64,000 bases of DNA from Echinicola salinicaeni (GCF_014280965.1 NZ_JACODZ010000001.1:248001-312000), one strand, 5' to 3'. Positions 33,675-43,261 are shown, counted from the stretch's first letter. Translations and numbers: made by a program. The notes: generated by a model not told the origin, from the letters alone.

Positions 33675-34977
33675 AGTGTTTTTGGTCATAAAGCGGGAGT
33701 ATTTGGCGAGAGTCAGAAAAAAATCGTTTTTGTTAGCTACCCTGATCACTCCATTGGTGTTTCCTGCAATATTGGGAGTATTCCTTTGGATTTCTCTTAG
33801 TGATGAGGGTGAAGAAGCCCTGAAAATTATTGAGGTCGTTGACGAAGGGAATCAGTTTTTTATGGAAAGTAGTGGCCAATATGCTTTTTCATATTCCGAA
33901 TTGCCAGTCGATGAGGCCAAGGCTATGGTTCAGGATGGTAGAAGATATGGATTTTTATATATACCAAAAGTCGATATTAAGGATCCAAAGGGAATTGTGT
34001 TTTATTCAGGAAACAGTACCAGTGTAAGTTTAGTGGATCATTTGGAGCGGGAGCTAAAAAGGAAAATTGAGGATATTAGACTTTATGAGTCTGGTATTGA
34101 TCCAGGTTTCATTAAGTCGATAAAAACCGATGTTTCGATCAGTTCAGTAACCTTGGGAGAGAAAGGCGAGGAAAAGATGACTGATGCTGGTGTTAATTAT
34201 GCATTAGGCTTTGTTTTGGGGATCTTGATTTACACCTTCATATTTGTGTATGGAACCCAGATAATGCAAGGTGTTATAGAGGAGAAATCTAGTAGGATTA
34301 TTGAGATTTTGGTTTCTTCGATCAAGCCTTTTCAGCTGATGTTGGGCAAGATCATTGGGATAGGAGCAGTGGGGCTTACACAATTTTTGATTTGGATAGT
34401 GTTGATCAGTATGGTGTCAACTGTTGTGATGGGCTATTTTGGGATGCAGATGCCTCAACAGCAAGTGATGGAGATGACCAATCCAGAAATGGCACAGGCG
34501 ATGGCGCAGTCAAGTGAGGTGAGTAAAATAATTCAGGTATTACAGGGAATAGATTTTCTTCAATTGATATTTACATTTTTATTTTATTTTCTTGGAGGTT
34601 ATCTACTGTATGGGGCCTTTTTTGCGGCAATAGGTGCAGCGGTAGATTCACCATCAGATGCGCAGCAATTTATGTTTCCAGTGACCATTCCCTTGATGGC
34701 CAGTTATTTTGGTCTGTTTGTGTTTATTTTGGATGATCCGTCCAGTAATATTTCCTTTTGGCTTTCTGTTATTCCATTTACCTCGCCCATTGCCATGGTC
34801 GGAAGGGCTAGTTTTGGGATTCCAGCCATGGAATTGATTCTTTCAATGTTGTTTTTGATCGGAGGCTTTTTCTTCACGACTTGGATTGCAGGAAAAATTT
34901 ATAGAATTGGGATATTGGTGCATGGAACCAAGGTGAATTATAGGACCCTATGGAAATGGGTCAAACAAAATAACTAG
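33667..34977 (+). CDS. ABC-2 type permease
   Basis: A 436-residue membrane protein with one helix near the N-terminus, a large extracytoplasmic loop (about residues 45-170) and five or so helices in the C-terminal half with the segment GVIEEKSSRIIEILVSSIKP, a hallmark of NatB/YhaP-type ABC-2 permeases. It overlaps the ATPase gene by eight bases and acts with it as an exporter. Confidence 0.9.
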   Translation: MNKVFLVIKREYLARVRKKSFLLATLITPLVFPAILGVFLWISLSDEGEEALKIIEVVDEGNQFFMESSGQYAFSYSELPVDEAKAMVQDGRRYGFLYIPKVDIKDPKGIVFYSGNSTSVSLVDHLERELKRKIEDIRLYESGIDPGFIKSIKTDVSISSVTLGEKGEEKMTDAGVNYALGFVLGILIYTFIFVYGTQIMQGVIEEKSSRIIEILVSSIKPFQLMLGKIIGIGAVGLTQFLIWIVLISMVSTVVMGYFGMQMPQQQVMEMTNPEMAQAMAQSSEVSKIIQVLQGIDFLQLIFTFLFYFLGGYLLYGAFFAAIGAAVDSPSDAQQFMFPVTIPLMASYFGLFVFILDDPSSNISFWLSVIPFTSPIAMVGRASFGIPAMELILSMLFLIGGFFFTTWIAGKIYRIGILVHGTKVNYRTLWKWVKQNN

Positions 34978-35012
34978 TTAGGAGTGCTTTTGATCGAGGG
35001 TATGAAAGATAG

Positions 35013-35045
35013 AAAAAAGGCTCATCATTTTTGATGAGCCTTTTA
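35013..35045. terminator. Bidirectional terminator between the ABC permease and dps
   Basis: GGCTCATCA (35019-35027) pairs with TGATGAGCC (35032-35040), with A and T runs on either side. Confidence 0.88.
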
Positions 35046-35050
35046 ATGTT

Positions 35051-35521
35051 TTATTTTAAGTAAGCGGAAAGCATCCAGATTACTTTTTCTTTCGAGGTGA
35101 TATAATCGCTCATTAGGGCTACTGTACCTTCGTCCCCTTGGGATGCGGCAGTTTCCAAAGCTTCTCTTTCCAGCTTGAGCAAGGTGTTAAGGTTGTCCCT
35201 TACGGTTTCCACCATTTGTTTTGGTGATGAAACTTCCAAAGCTTCTTGAATACTTGAATGTTGGATGTACTCAGAAAATGCGCTCAAAGGACGCTCGCCA
35301 AGTGTCAATATTCTTTCGGCTGTTTCGTCGATGGCATCATTGGCTTCATTGTATAGTTCTTCAAATTTTGCATGCAATTCAAAGAAGTTAGGTCCTGAAA
35401 CATTCCAGTGGAAATTTCTTAAATTTTGATAGTAAATTTCATAATTGGCCAATAATTTATTCAATTGTTCTACCAGAGCTTTGCTATCTGTAACTTTTAA
35501 TCCTATCTCGTTAGTTGCCAT
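35051..35521 (-). CDS. dps: Dps-family ferritin-like DNA-protection protein
   Basis: A 156-residue mini-ferritin that stores iron and consumes peroxide as a 12-mer. The ferroxidase motif is intact (FHWNVSGPNFFELHAKFEELYNEANDAIDETAERI supplies the His, Asp and Glu ligands; given in two parts, FHWNVSG and FEELYNEANDAIDE). The start ATG is preceded by a run of 15 A on the coding strand. Confidence 0.93.
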   Translation of the reverse strand: MATNEIGLKVTDSKALVEQLNKLLANYEIYYQNLRNFHWNVSGPNFFELHAKFEELYNEANDAIDETAERILTLGERPLSAFSEYIQHSSIQEALEVSSPKQMVETVRDNLNTLLKLEREALETAASQGDEGTVALMSDYITSKEKVIWMLSAYLK

Positions 35522-35679
35522 GTTTTTTTTTTTTTTTATTTAAAAATATATTCGAATTTACAGGATTGTTAGGTTTAAGACAAACACTTAATTTCTATGA
35601 TTGATAGGAAATATCTATGATGAATATCAGTTGTTTAAAGGTAAGTATTTGGTTTCGAAGGAAGGATTTAAATTAAAGA

Positions 35680-36915
35680 ATGAAGAATAAATTTCAGGAT
35701 CTGGCGATGCTAGATCTATATCATAACAGAGGAAAGGTCAAGTGGCTTATTTTTATAGCTTCTCTGATTATTAGTGTGGGGTCAATTTATTATACCAATA
35801 CTTTGGTCAGTGAATTAAAGGAGAGAGAGAAGAAGCAGATTACGCTTTATGCCAGTGCGATGGAGTACGTGGCTAACAATTCTGATAATCTAACTTTTAT
35901 TCATAAAGGTATTATTCAGGAAAACCATAATATTCCTGTAATAGTCGCTGATGCCTTTGGTAATCCCACAGATCAGTACAGGAATATCAATTTTAAGAAT
36001 AATGCCACTGAAGAGGAGAAGGATAAGAAACTCAGGGCTGAGGTGCAAAGAATGAAATTGGATTACGAGCCCATTCAAATTGTAGAAAACCAATACCTGT
36101 ACTATACCAATTCAGAGTTGTTGACCAGGTTGAAGTTTTACCCCTATGTTCAGCTGTCAGTTATTTTGGTTTTTGGAATTTTGGCCTATGCAGTATTTAA
36201 CCAGTCAAAAATAGCTGAACAAAATAGAGTATGGGCCGGTTTGACGAAAGAGACCGCACACCAGTTGGGGACACCGATAGCCTCTTTGATGGCGTGGATT
36301 GATTATTTGAAGAATTCCCCAGTTTGGGAAGAAAATAAGGAGGTTATTGTAGAGCTGGATAAGGATGTCTCCAAGTTGAGAATGGTCACTGAGCGGTTTT
36401 CAAATATTGGGAGTTCCCCTGTTATCAAAGAGGAAAATGTTTATCAGGTGATTGATGAGGCAGTTAACTATTTGAGGCCAAGAATTTCAAGTAAAGTAAA
36501 TATCAATCTTAATACCCATGCAGAGGAAGTAGAGGCGATGATGAACAAGTCACTTTTTGAGTGGGTTGTAGAAAATATATGTAAGAATGCGGTGGATGCG
36601 ATGAAAGGTGAGGGTAAGATTTCTATCAATATCGTGAAGGATAGCGAAAAGTTCGTTCATATAGATATCACTGATACGGGTAAAGGACTGGATAAAAGTA
36701 TGTTTAAAAAAGTTTTCAATCCTGGTTTTACTACTCGAAAGAGGGGTTGGGGCTTAGGACTTACTTTGGCTAAAAGAATCATCGAAGGATATCATCAAGG
36801 GAGGATTTTTGTGTACCAGTCAGAAATAGGCAAGGGGACTACTTTTAGAATTGTCCTAAGGGGCAATAAGGAAAATACTTCAGAATTTAACGTGGAGGAT
36901 CCTTTTATGAGTTGA
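35680..36915 (+). CDS. Membrane sensor histidine kinase (orphan)
   Basis: A 411-residue two-component kinase: membrane helices at about 24-44 and 155-172, an extracytoplasmic sensor between them, a dimerisation domain with the phospho-acceptor His194 in the motif TAHQLGTP, and a C-terminal ATPase domain (NICKNAVDAM, DTGKGL, GLGLTLAKRI). No response regulator lies next to it. The input domain is not recognised. Confidence 0.9.
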   Translation: MKNKFQDLAMLDLYHNRGKVKWLIFIASLIISVGSIYYTNTLVSELKEREKKQITLYASAMEYVANNSDNLTFIHKGIIQENHNIPVIVADAFGNPTDQYRNINFKNNATEEEKDKKLRAEVQRMKLDYEPIQIVENQYLYYTNSELLTRLKFYPYVQLSVILVFGILAYAVFNQSKIAEQNRVWAGLTKETAHQLGTPIASLMAWIDYLKNSPVWEENKEVIVELDKDVSKLRMVTERFSNIGSSPVIKEENVYQVIDEAVNYLRPRISSKVNINLNTHAEEVEAMMNKSLFEWVVENICKNAVDAMKGEGKISINIVKDSEKFVHIDITDTGKGLDKSMFKKVFNPGFTTRKRGWGLGLTLAKRIIEGYHQGRIFVYQSEIGKGTTFRIVLRGNKENTSEFNVEDPFMS

Positions 36916-36998
36916 GGGCTCTAATCTATTTGTTATTGGTAATGATAAGGATTTGTTTGGTTGTTGAGGATAACTTTCAATCTTTCATGCAAAAAGCC

Positions 36999-37006
36999 TA
37001 CCTTTG
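36999..37006 (+). promoter_or_regulatory. -7 promoter box for prfC
   Basis: TACCTTTG matches TAnnTTTG exactly, about 30 bases before the prfC ATG. Confidence 0.5.
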
Positions 37007-37035
37007 CATCTTGCAAATAAAGGACCCCCAGAAAG

Positions 37036-38616
37036 ATGAGTTTGACCAAGGAGATTCAAAAAAGAAGAACTTTCGGAATTATTTCCCACCCCGATGCTGG
37101 TAAGACTACCCTTACGGAGAAATTGCTGTTATTTGGGGGAGCAATCAAGACAGCAGGAGCTGTAAAATCCAATAAAATTGATGCCCATGCCAAGTCAGAT
37201 TGGATGGAGATAGAAAAGCAGAGAGGTATTTCTGTGGCTACCTCTGTAATGGGATTTGAATATCGAGATATTAAGATCAACCTTTTGGATACTCCTGGTC
37301 ACCAGGATTTTGCCGAGGATACTTATAGGACCCTTACCGCAGTAGATAGTGTGATCATGGTGATTGATTGTGTGAAAGGGGTAGAGATCCAAACGGAAAA
37401 GCTGATGGAAGTGTGTAGGATGAGGAACACTCCCGTAATCTGTTTTATCAATAAGCTTGATAGGGAAGGCCGGGATCCTTATGATTTGCTGGATGAGGTA
37501 GAGGAAAAGCTGAATATTAAGGTACGTCCCTTATCTTGGCCAATCTCCATGGGTAAGACCTTTAGAGGGGTGTATAATCTATATAATAAGTCTCTCAATT
37601 TATTTACTCCGTCACAAAGGAAGATTTCCGATGAGATTGTGGCTATTGAGAATCTTGAGGATAGCAAGCTGAATGACTTAGTGGGAGATGGAAATGCAGC
37701 GCAATTGAGAGAGGATGTGGAATTGATAGAGGGGGTTTATCCAGAATTTAGCAAAGAAGATTATTTGTCAGGAAAGGTTGCTCCTGTGTTCTTTGGTTCA
37801 GCAGTGAATAATTTTGGTGTTCAAGAGATGTTGGATACGTTTATTGATATCGCTCCTAAGCCTAAGAGCAGGGTGACAGAGGAGAGGGAGGTATTGCCAG
37901 AGGAGGATAAGTTCAGTGGTTTTGTGTTTAAGATTCACGCAAATATGGATCCTAATCACAGAAATAGGATTGCCTTTTTGAGGATCTGTTCTGGTAAGTT
38001 TCAGAGAAATAAACCCTATAATCATGTTAGAGGGACCAAGCCTTTGCGATTTTCCAATGTAACCTCTTTTATGGCTCAGGATAAGGAAATTATAGATGAA
38101 GCTTATCCTGGAGATATTGTTGGTTTATATGATACCGGTAACCTTAAGATAGGTGATTCATTGACTGATGGTGAGAACCTTACATTTAAAGGTATTCCGA
38201 GCTTTTCTCCTGAGATATTCAGGGAGGTGATCAATAAGGATGCAATGAAGACCAAGCAGTTAGAAAAAGGGCTTAAGCAGTTGATGGAAGAAGGTGTTGC
38301 ACAGTTGTTTACTTTTGATATTGGGGCTAGGAAAGTAGTGGGGACAGTAGGGCAGCTCCAGTTTGAGGTGATTCAATTCCGTCTAAAGAATGAGTATAAT
38401 GCTACGGTGGAGTTTGCACCAATGAATCTATATAAGGCTTGCTGGATAAGCAGTTCGGATAAAAAACAGTTGGATGAATTTGTTCGTTCTAAGAACAGGC
38501 ATATTGCCTATGATAAGGATGGGAAATTGGTGTTTATGGCTGAGTCAAAGGCTTGGTTACAGATGGTTCAGGATAATTATCCAGGTATAGAATTTCATTT
38601 TACTTCAGAATTTTAA
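37036..38616 (+). CDS. prfC: Peptide chain release factor 3
   Basis: A 526-residue translational GTPase that recycles RF1/RF2. The P-loop is SHPDAGKTT, with the switch segment DTPGHQDF and the NKLDRE guanine motif. Domain order and length are normal for RF3. The start ATG at 37036 gives [15 protein letters not shown], as expected. Confidence 0.97.
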   Translation: MSLTKEIQKRRTFGIISHPDAGKTTLTEKLLLFGGAIKTAGAVKSNKIDAHAKSDWMEIEKQRGISVATSVMGFEYRDIKINLLDTPGHQDFAEDTYRTLTAVDSVIMVIDCVKGVEIQTEKLMEVCRMRNTPVICFINKLDREGRDPYDLLDEVEEKLNIKVRPLSWPISMGKTFRGVYNLYNKSLNLFTPSQRKISDEIVAIENLEDSKLNDLVGDGNAAQLREDVELIEGVYPEFSKEDYLSGKVAPVFFGSAVNNFGVQEMLDTFIDIAPKPKSRVTEEREVLPEEDKFSGFVFKIHANMDPNHRNRIAFLRICSGKFQRNKPYNHVRGTKPLRFSNVTSFMAQDKEIIDEAYPGDIVGLYDTGNLKIGDSLTDGENLTFKGIPSFSPEIFREVINKDAMKTKQLEKGLKQLMEEGVAQLFTFDIGARKVVGTVGQLQFEVIQFRLKNEYNATVEFAPMNLYKACWISSSDKKQLDEFVRSKNRHIAYDKDGKLVFMAESKAWLQMVQDNYPGIEFHFTSEF

Positions 38617-38622
38617 AATATT

Positions 38623-38648
38623 AAGGTGGTTTTTGTGCCACCTTTTTC
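38623..38648 (+). terminator. Terminator of prfC
   Basis: AAGGTGG (38623-38629) pairs with CCACCTT (38638-38644), followed by a T-run. Confidence 0.8.
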
Positions 38649-38693
38649 GTTTAAGACCCAACAGGCTATAGCGGTCTGTGAAGTTTCTTTTGC

Positions 38694-38701
38694 TAACTTT
38701 G
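38694..38701 (+). promoter_or_regulatory. -7 promoter box for the pseudouridine synthase gene
   Basis: TAACTTTG matches TAnnTTTG, 21 bases before the ATG at 38723. Confidence 0.5.
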
Positions 38702-38722
38702 CAATTATAAAATCGATCTAAT

Positions 38723-39457
38723 ATGTCAAAGCGACCTTTTACGGTAGTATATGAAGATAACCACCTCTTGGTGGTGAATAAAAGAGCAGGTATTTTGGTA
38801 CAAGGAGACCGTACAGGTGATAAGACCTTGACGGATTATTGTAAGGATTATATAGCCAAAAAATATGATAAGCCTGGAGCGGTTTTTTTGCATCCTGTGC
38901 ATAGACTGGACAGGCCAGTAAGTGGTTTGGTGGTTTTTGCAAGAACATCAAAAGCCCTTGAAAGAATGATGGTCTTGTTTAAAAAAAGGGATATTCATAA
39001 AGTTTACTGGGCAATAGTGAAAAGAAGGCCAAAGGAAGAGATGGCTAAGCTGACGCATTATCTCCTTAAAGATGAAAAGCGAAATGTTACCGAAGCTTTT
39101 GATGATCAGGTAGAGGGGAGTAAAAGAGCTGAGTTAAGTTATAAGAGGCTGGGTAAGTTGAATGATCACTGGCTCTTGGAGGTTAGGCCTGTTACGGGGA
39201 GGCCTCACCAAATTAGGGTGCAGCTAGCTTCTATGGGTTGTCCTATTCGAGGAGATCTTAGGTATGGTTTTTCCAAGGCTAATCCTGATGCCAGTATTAA
39301 TCTTCATGCATTTCATTTGGTTTTTGTTCATCCGGTTAAAAAGGAAAAACTTTATTTAAGGGCAGGCTTGCCCGAGGAGCCTTTCTGGGAACAGTTTTTG
39401 GATTTTGAATCAGTAAAGGCAAAGGATCAGCATATTGATAATACCTTTAGTGGCTAA
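38723..39457 (+). CDS. RluA-family RNA pseudouridine synthase
   Basis: A 244-residue enzyme converting uridine to pseudouridine in rRNA or tRNA. The catalytic aspartate lies in HRLDRPVSGLVVFA, with the later conserved segment TGRPHQIRVQLA. It lacks an N-terminal S4 domain, so it belongs to the short RluA group. The exact RNA target cannot be told. Confidence 0.93.
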   Translation: MSKRPFTVVYEDNHLLVVNKRAGILVQGDRTGDKTLTDYCKDYIAKKYDKPGAVFLHPVHRLDRPVSGLVVFARTSKALERMMVLFKKRDIHKVYWAIVKRRPKEEMAKLTHYLLKDEKRNVTEAFDDQVEGSKRAELSYKRLGKLNDHWLLEVRPVTGRPHQIRVQLASMGCPIRGDLRYGFSKANPDASINLHAFHLVFVHPVKKEKLYLRAGLPEEPFWEQFLDFESVKAKDQHIDNTFSG

Positions 39458-39479
39458 GAGAAAAAGAGATGTTTATAAA

Positions 39480-39508
39480 AAAAAGGCCGTCAATTGACGG
39501 CCTTTTTG
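39480..39508. terminator. Bidirectional terminator after the pseudouridine synthase
   Basis: The A-rich palindrome AAAAAGGCCGTCAATTGACGGCCTTTTT serves both this gene and the converging small-protein gene. Confidence 0.85.
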
Positions 39509-39519
39509 ATTGTGTTTTA

Positions 39520-39822
39520 TTAGTTTCTCCAAGGTTTTTGGTTTTTACCTTTTGGTCCAGTCGGTCTGTCGATTGGTTTTAGATCTTGGGAAATTTCAAC
39601 CAAGTTAGTGTTAAGTTCTCCTGGTCTTTGATTTTTGTAAGCAGGCCCCGTGATTGGGTCTCTGTCGAAATTCACCACTATAGTTCCTTTTCTGGCTTTT
39701 TCCTTCCAAGGCTTATAGTTCTTTGCTTTTGGGCCTTTCAGTTCACGGTGTTTCTTGTCTTCTGTTTCTAATGTTTCAGCACTAAAGAAACCTGCTGCCA
39801 CCATTAATGCTACCTTTACCAT
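39520..39822 (-). CDS. Small exported protein with three GPxxKN repeats
   Basis: A 100-residue protein of unknown function. It starts with a short hydrophobic signal-like stretch (about residues 3-15). The rest is basic, Pro-rich and has no clear fold. The motif GPxxKNxxP occurs three times at near-equal spacing: residues 30-39 (GPKAKNYKPW), 59-68 (GPAYKNQRPG) and 89-98 (GPKGKNQKPW), so the mature protein is made of about three 30-residue repeats. It may be secreted. I recall similar unnamed proteins in Cyclobacteriaceae. It has its own terminator. Confidence 0.75.
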   Translation of the reverse strand: MVKVALMVAAGFFSAETLETEDKKHRELKGPKAKNYKPWKEKARKGTIVVNFDRDPITGPAYKNQRPGELNTNLVEISQDLKPIDRPTGPKGKNQKPWRN

Positions 39823-40049
39823 ATTTGTATGATTTTGTTTTTTGTCGTTTACAAAATATATACGATGTTCATGTAAAAGGTTTCATTGTTTTTTAAATTT
39901 TTATCCTGTGTATAGTGTTTAAAAGGAAATATTGTATTGTTTAAGCTCTTTTTTAGGTTTTAAAATTAAGCTGTTTTAAGCTAATGTCCTGTTAAACTGG
40001 CTTCAGGAGGTATTGTCTAAAGCTGGTTTTTAAGCAAAATGGCAGATAA

Positions 40050-40095
40050 AAAAGAAAACCACGTCTTTTTTCAAAGCACGTGGTTTTTTTGCAAA
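40050..40095. terminator. Terminator after the outer-membrane porin-like gene
   Basis: AACCACGT (40057-40064) pairs with ACGTGGTT (40078-40085). T-runs follow on both strands. Confidence 0.8.
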
Positions 40096-40120
40096 AAATT
40101 TCAGTTTGTCAGTAAAAAAA

Positions 40121-41305
40121 TTAGAATGAGAATACGGCTGCTAGTAAGAATGATGACAAACTTTTGCTCGCGGCTAGGTCATGATTGTAGAAGAAATCGT
40201 CTTCTGACATTGAATCCAACCTTACTTCAGGGATCAAAGTCAAGTTGTCCGTAATCTTTGCATTGCCTGAAAGGGTTACTGCAAATACGTTTCCATCACC
40301 TTCATCGTCAAGGCCAACTACACCGCCAAGGCCTGAGTTAAATACATTGAAGTATTCACCTCTAAGTCCCAAAGAGAATTTTTCAGAAGTAGCTGCTTGT
40401 ACATAACCTGCAACTCCGTAAAATCCTGCTCCATCGCCATCTACATCAGAAATGCTTGAACCATTGTAAGTTTCACCTGCTGCTGTAGTATTATAAGTGG
40501 CATTTAGTCCTAAGTAAATTATGTCAGAAACATCATACCCAGTAGTTAAGTCGACTTGGAAGGTGCTTCCCATTGATGATTGGCCAGCCGTCATCATATT
40601 TTTGTCGTCTAGCTTTCCGTCTTGGTCACCATAAAGGAAGTTTAACCAAGTTCCTCCGTTGTCATTTTCATATCCTAATTGTAAACCAGCGGTATAAGTC
40701 CCTGCTGGATTGAATTCTGTCATGTCTGTAGGGTTCATCACGGATGCCATTAAAGACCAATTGTCAGAAAGTGCTATATCTGCTTTAAGTCCAGTATGTG
40801 AAAATGGTCCGTAAGAGAACATGTAAGAGGTAGAGTAGTTGAAGTTTCCTGTTGGGGAGATCACTTCGTATCCTAGGTAGGTGTTGAAGTTTCCTACGGT
40901 TAGGGTAACTGCGTCACTTACAGTCCAGTACATATAAAGTTGGTTAACGATTTGAGAAGATCCTGCTACCCCACCTCCGTAAAGAGGAGAGCCAAAAACC
41001 GCATCTTCACCTCTCGGACCAAATACAAGGTCAGCTACAAATCCGACTTTTTCACCTTCATAAGCGGCAATGATATTGGCCATACCAAGAGAAAAGCCTG
41101 GAAGGTTGGCAAAAGAGGTTGCTGGGGCTTGGATGCCCATGGATTGTCCTTCTGCATCGGTCATATCTTTATTAGGAGCAGAAAGGTTTGCTCTGTAGTA
41201 AGCATCTACTGATCCAGATAAAGAGAATTTTGATTCATCTTGGGCATTTACTACTGTTAATGAACCCAAAAATAGTAATACAATTAGTAGTTGAAGTTTT
41301 TTCAT
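40121..41305 (-). CDS. Porin-like outer-membrane beta-barrel protein
   Basis: A 394-residue outer-membrane protein: signal peptide (to about residue 20), then repeated amphipathic strands, Gly- and Asn-rich loops and a terminal strand ending in Phe (AAVFSF). It resembles the Bacteroidota 'outer membrane beta-barrel' porins (PF07642-type). I choose the ATG at 41305, which starts the signal peptide; a longer frame to 41467 would read into a hairpin and the amt gene. It lies downstream of amt on the same strand and may let ammonium or a related solute through the outer membrane. Confidence 0.85.
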   Translation of the reverse strand: MKKLQLLIVLLFLGSLTVVNAQDESKFSLSGSVDAYYRANLSAPNKDMTDAEGQSMGIQAPATSFANLPGFSLGMANIIAAYEGEKVGFVADLVFGPRGEDAVFGSPLYGGGVAGSSQIVNQLYMYWTVSDAVTLTVGNFNTYLGYEVISPTGNFNYSTSYMFSYGPFSHTGLKADIALSDNWSLMASVMNPTDMTEFNPAGTYTAGLQLGYENDNGGTWLNFLYGDQDGKLDDKNMMTAGQSSMGSTFQVDLTTGYDVSDIIYLGLNATYNTTAAGETYNGSSISDVDGDGAGFYGVAGYVQAATSEKFSLGLRGEYFNVFNSGLGGVVGLDDEGDGNVFAVTLSGNAKITDNLTLIPEVRLDSMSEDDFFYNHDLAASKSLSSFLLAAVFSF

Positions 41306-41349
41306 TTTACTTTTAATTATTAGTTGATTTGTTAGGATTGGCTGATAAT

Positions 41350-41402
41350 TTAACCCTGCCCAAACTGAAGAGATTGGCGTTTTTTCGAATGGGCAGGGTC
41401 TT
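41350..41402 (-). other. Long-loop hairpin between amt and the porin gene
   Basis: On the minus strand ACCCTGCCCA and TGGGCAGGGT pair (10 bp) around a ~28-base loop in the 125-base gap between amt and the porin gene. It lacks a good T-run in the direction of transcription, so it may be a weak terminator, a processing site or a regulator-binding RNA. Confidence 0.5.
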
Positions 41403-41429
41403 TTTGGTTGTATAGTGGTTGTGGTTTTT

Positions 41430-42740
41430 TTATTCGTCGTATACGATGGTATAACCTCTGATTCCATGTTCGTGAGAATCCAGACCAGTTTTTTCGTGTT
41501 CTTCGGAAACTCTTATGCCAACAGTTACTTTAAGGAGATAGAAGATGACGAATGCACAAACAAATGCAGTGATTCCGCATATGACTACTCCGGTAAGTTG
41601 AGTGATGAATGAATGATCAGGGTTGGTGGAGAAGATGCCAACGGCTAGTGTTCCCCAGATACCGCATGTTAAGTGAACAGATACTGCACCTACTACATCA
41701 TCAAGCTTTAGGCTATCAAGAAGTACTGCAGAAAGCACAACTAGTATACCGGCAATGAAACCTACGATTATCGCGGGTCCTGGATTGATGACATCAGCGC
41801 CAGCTGTAATACCTACTAGTCCTGCAAGGATACCGTTCAATACCATACCTAAGTCTAGTCTTTTGAAAACAAAGTATCCAGCAAGGAAGCCTCCAAGTCC
41901 ACCGGCACAAGCAGCAAGAGATGTAGTTACCAGTACAAATGATACCAATGCTGGGTCGGCAGAAAGTACAGATCCACCGTTGAAACCGAACCATCCTAAC
42001 CAAAGTAAGAATACACCGATTACTGCTAAAGGTACACTGGCACCTGGTTTGTCTACGGTTTTACCGTTTACATATTTCCCAATACGAGGACCTACTAAGA
42101 TGACACCTGCTAAAGCTCCCCATCCACCAACAGAGTGTACTAGTGTGGAACCTGCAAAGTCATAGAATCCCCAATCGTCAAGGACTCCTCCGCCCCATTT
42201 CCAACTACCGATGATTGGGTATACAATACCTACATAGATAACAGTAAAAAGTAGGTAAGCCCATAATTTTACCCTTTCGGCGATAGCTCCTGATACAATT
42301 GTTGCGGCAGTTGCGGCAAACATGGCTTGGAATAAAAAGTCGGTCCAGTAAGTGTAGCCTGCATCAGCATAGCCCGCAGAAACATCTGCGTTTTCAGGTG
42401 CAAACCAGAACATGCTCCATCCTGCTCCGTCAAATCCGAACCATCCTGGTACGTCAAATCCTGGGTACATTAGGAAGAATCCGCAGACTGCGTAGGAAAC
42501 TATCCCTATGATAGGGGTTACAGTATTCTTAAAAAGAATGTTTACTGTGTTTTTTGCTTGGCCAAAACCTGCTTCTACGCCGGCAAAGCCTAAGTGCATG
42601 ATAAATACTAGGGCTGTGGAAAGCATCATCCACACATTGTTAGTTGTTAGTAAGTTTTGGGTAATGTCGGCAGATAAATCTGCTCCCTGTGCAAGGGCTT
42701 CGCTACTTACTTGAGCGAGCTCGTTAAAACTCCAGTTCAT
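41430..42740 (-). CDS. amt: Ammonium transporter (Amt family)
   Basis: A 436-residue inner-membrane channel with about eleven helices. Both pore histidines are present (STLVHSVGGWG and SVHLTCGIWG), with the family motifs GFAGVEAGF and AERVKLWAYL. No signal peptide is seen; the N-terminus is extracytoplasmic after a short lead. No glnK lies next to it. Confidence 0.95.
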   Translation of the reverse strand: MNWSFNELAQVSSEALAQGADLSADITQNLLTTNNVWMMLSTALVFIMHLGFAGVEAGFGQAKNTVNILFKNTVTPIIGIVSYAVCGFFLMYPGFDVPGWFGFDGAGWSMFWFAPENADVSAGYADAGYTYWTDFLFQAMFAATAATIVSGAIAERVKLWAYLLFTVIYVGIVYPIIGSWKWGGGVLDDWGFYDFAGSTLVHSVGGWGALAGVILVGPRIGKYVNGKTVDKPGASVPLAVIGVFLLWLGWFGFNGGSVLSADPALVSFVLVTTSLAACAGGLGGFLAGYFVFKRLDLGMVLNGILAGLVGITAGADVINPGPAIIVGFIAGILVVLSAVLLDSLKLDDVVGAVSVHLTCGIWGTLAVGIFSTNPDHSFITQLTGVVICGITAFVCAFVIFYLLKVTVGIRVSEEHEKTGLDSHEHGIRGYTIVYDE

Positions 42741-43209
42741 ACAGTTGAATGTTTAGATAGACTTATTTTTCGAAATTTTTTATGGGTTAGCGTTTAAATG
42801 TTGTGTTAAAGGTAGATATTTTTTGTGTAAAAAAACAAGCCTATAATTAATAAAAATTCATAAAAAGTATATTTCAAGGGTGTTAAAATGGTCTAAAAAT
42901 GTAAAAAACTTGTTAAAAATGAAATTTGAGGTGTTTTTTAAAACTGAAATGTATTTAAATATTTTCTCTTAAATATTGTTTGTTGGCAGGCTATATGATG
43001 TGTATGTATGTTTTTGTCTTATGAAAAATTCTATTTTTTATTGATTTACCAATATTTGTGATTTGACTATTTGAAAATTTTGTTGGTTTACCTTTTAACC
43101 TATGGTTTTGTTGGTTTCGGAGGATTTGGATAGTCGGTTTAAAAATGAGCCGTTATTGCAGTTTTTTACAAAAAATATAAAATAATAGGGTTGGGAGGAG
43201 TGGTGTTGC
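42741..43209. other. AT-rich gap between amt and hemB, no gene seen
   Basis: About 470 bases of AT-rich DNA with no credible gene on either strand. It should carry the amt promoter: on the minus strand TTG (42838-42836) and TACCTTTA (42813-42806) are 22 bases apart, one mismatch from the -7 consensus. The rest shows many short A and T runs and nothing else I recognise. Confidence 0.5.
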
Positions 43210-43245
43210 AAAAAAAAAGCCGATCAGATTATTTGATCGGCTTTA
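43210..43245 (-). terminator. Terminator of hemB
   Basis: An 11-bp stem (43216-43226 with 43234-43244) is followed on the minus strand by a run of T. Confidence 0.9.
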
Positions 43246-43261
43246 GTATGGAGACGTTTTT

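Noticed and set aside
36912-37103. 63-codon frame between the histidine kinase and prfC
   Set aside because: It overlaps the prfC promoter and start in another frame and its product looks random.
40039-40254. 71-codon plus-strand frame near the porin gene
   Set aside because: It reads through the terminator and antisense to the porin gene.
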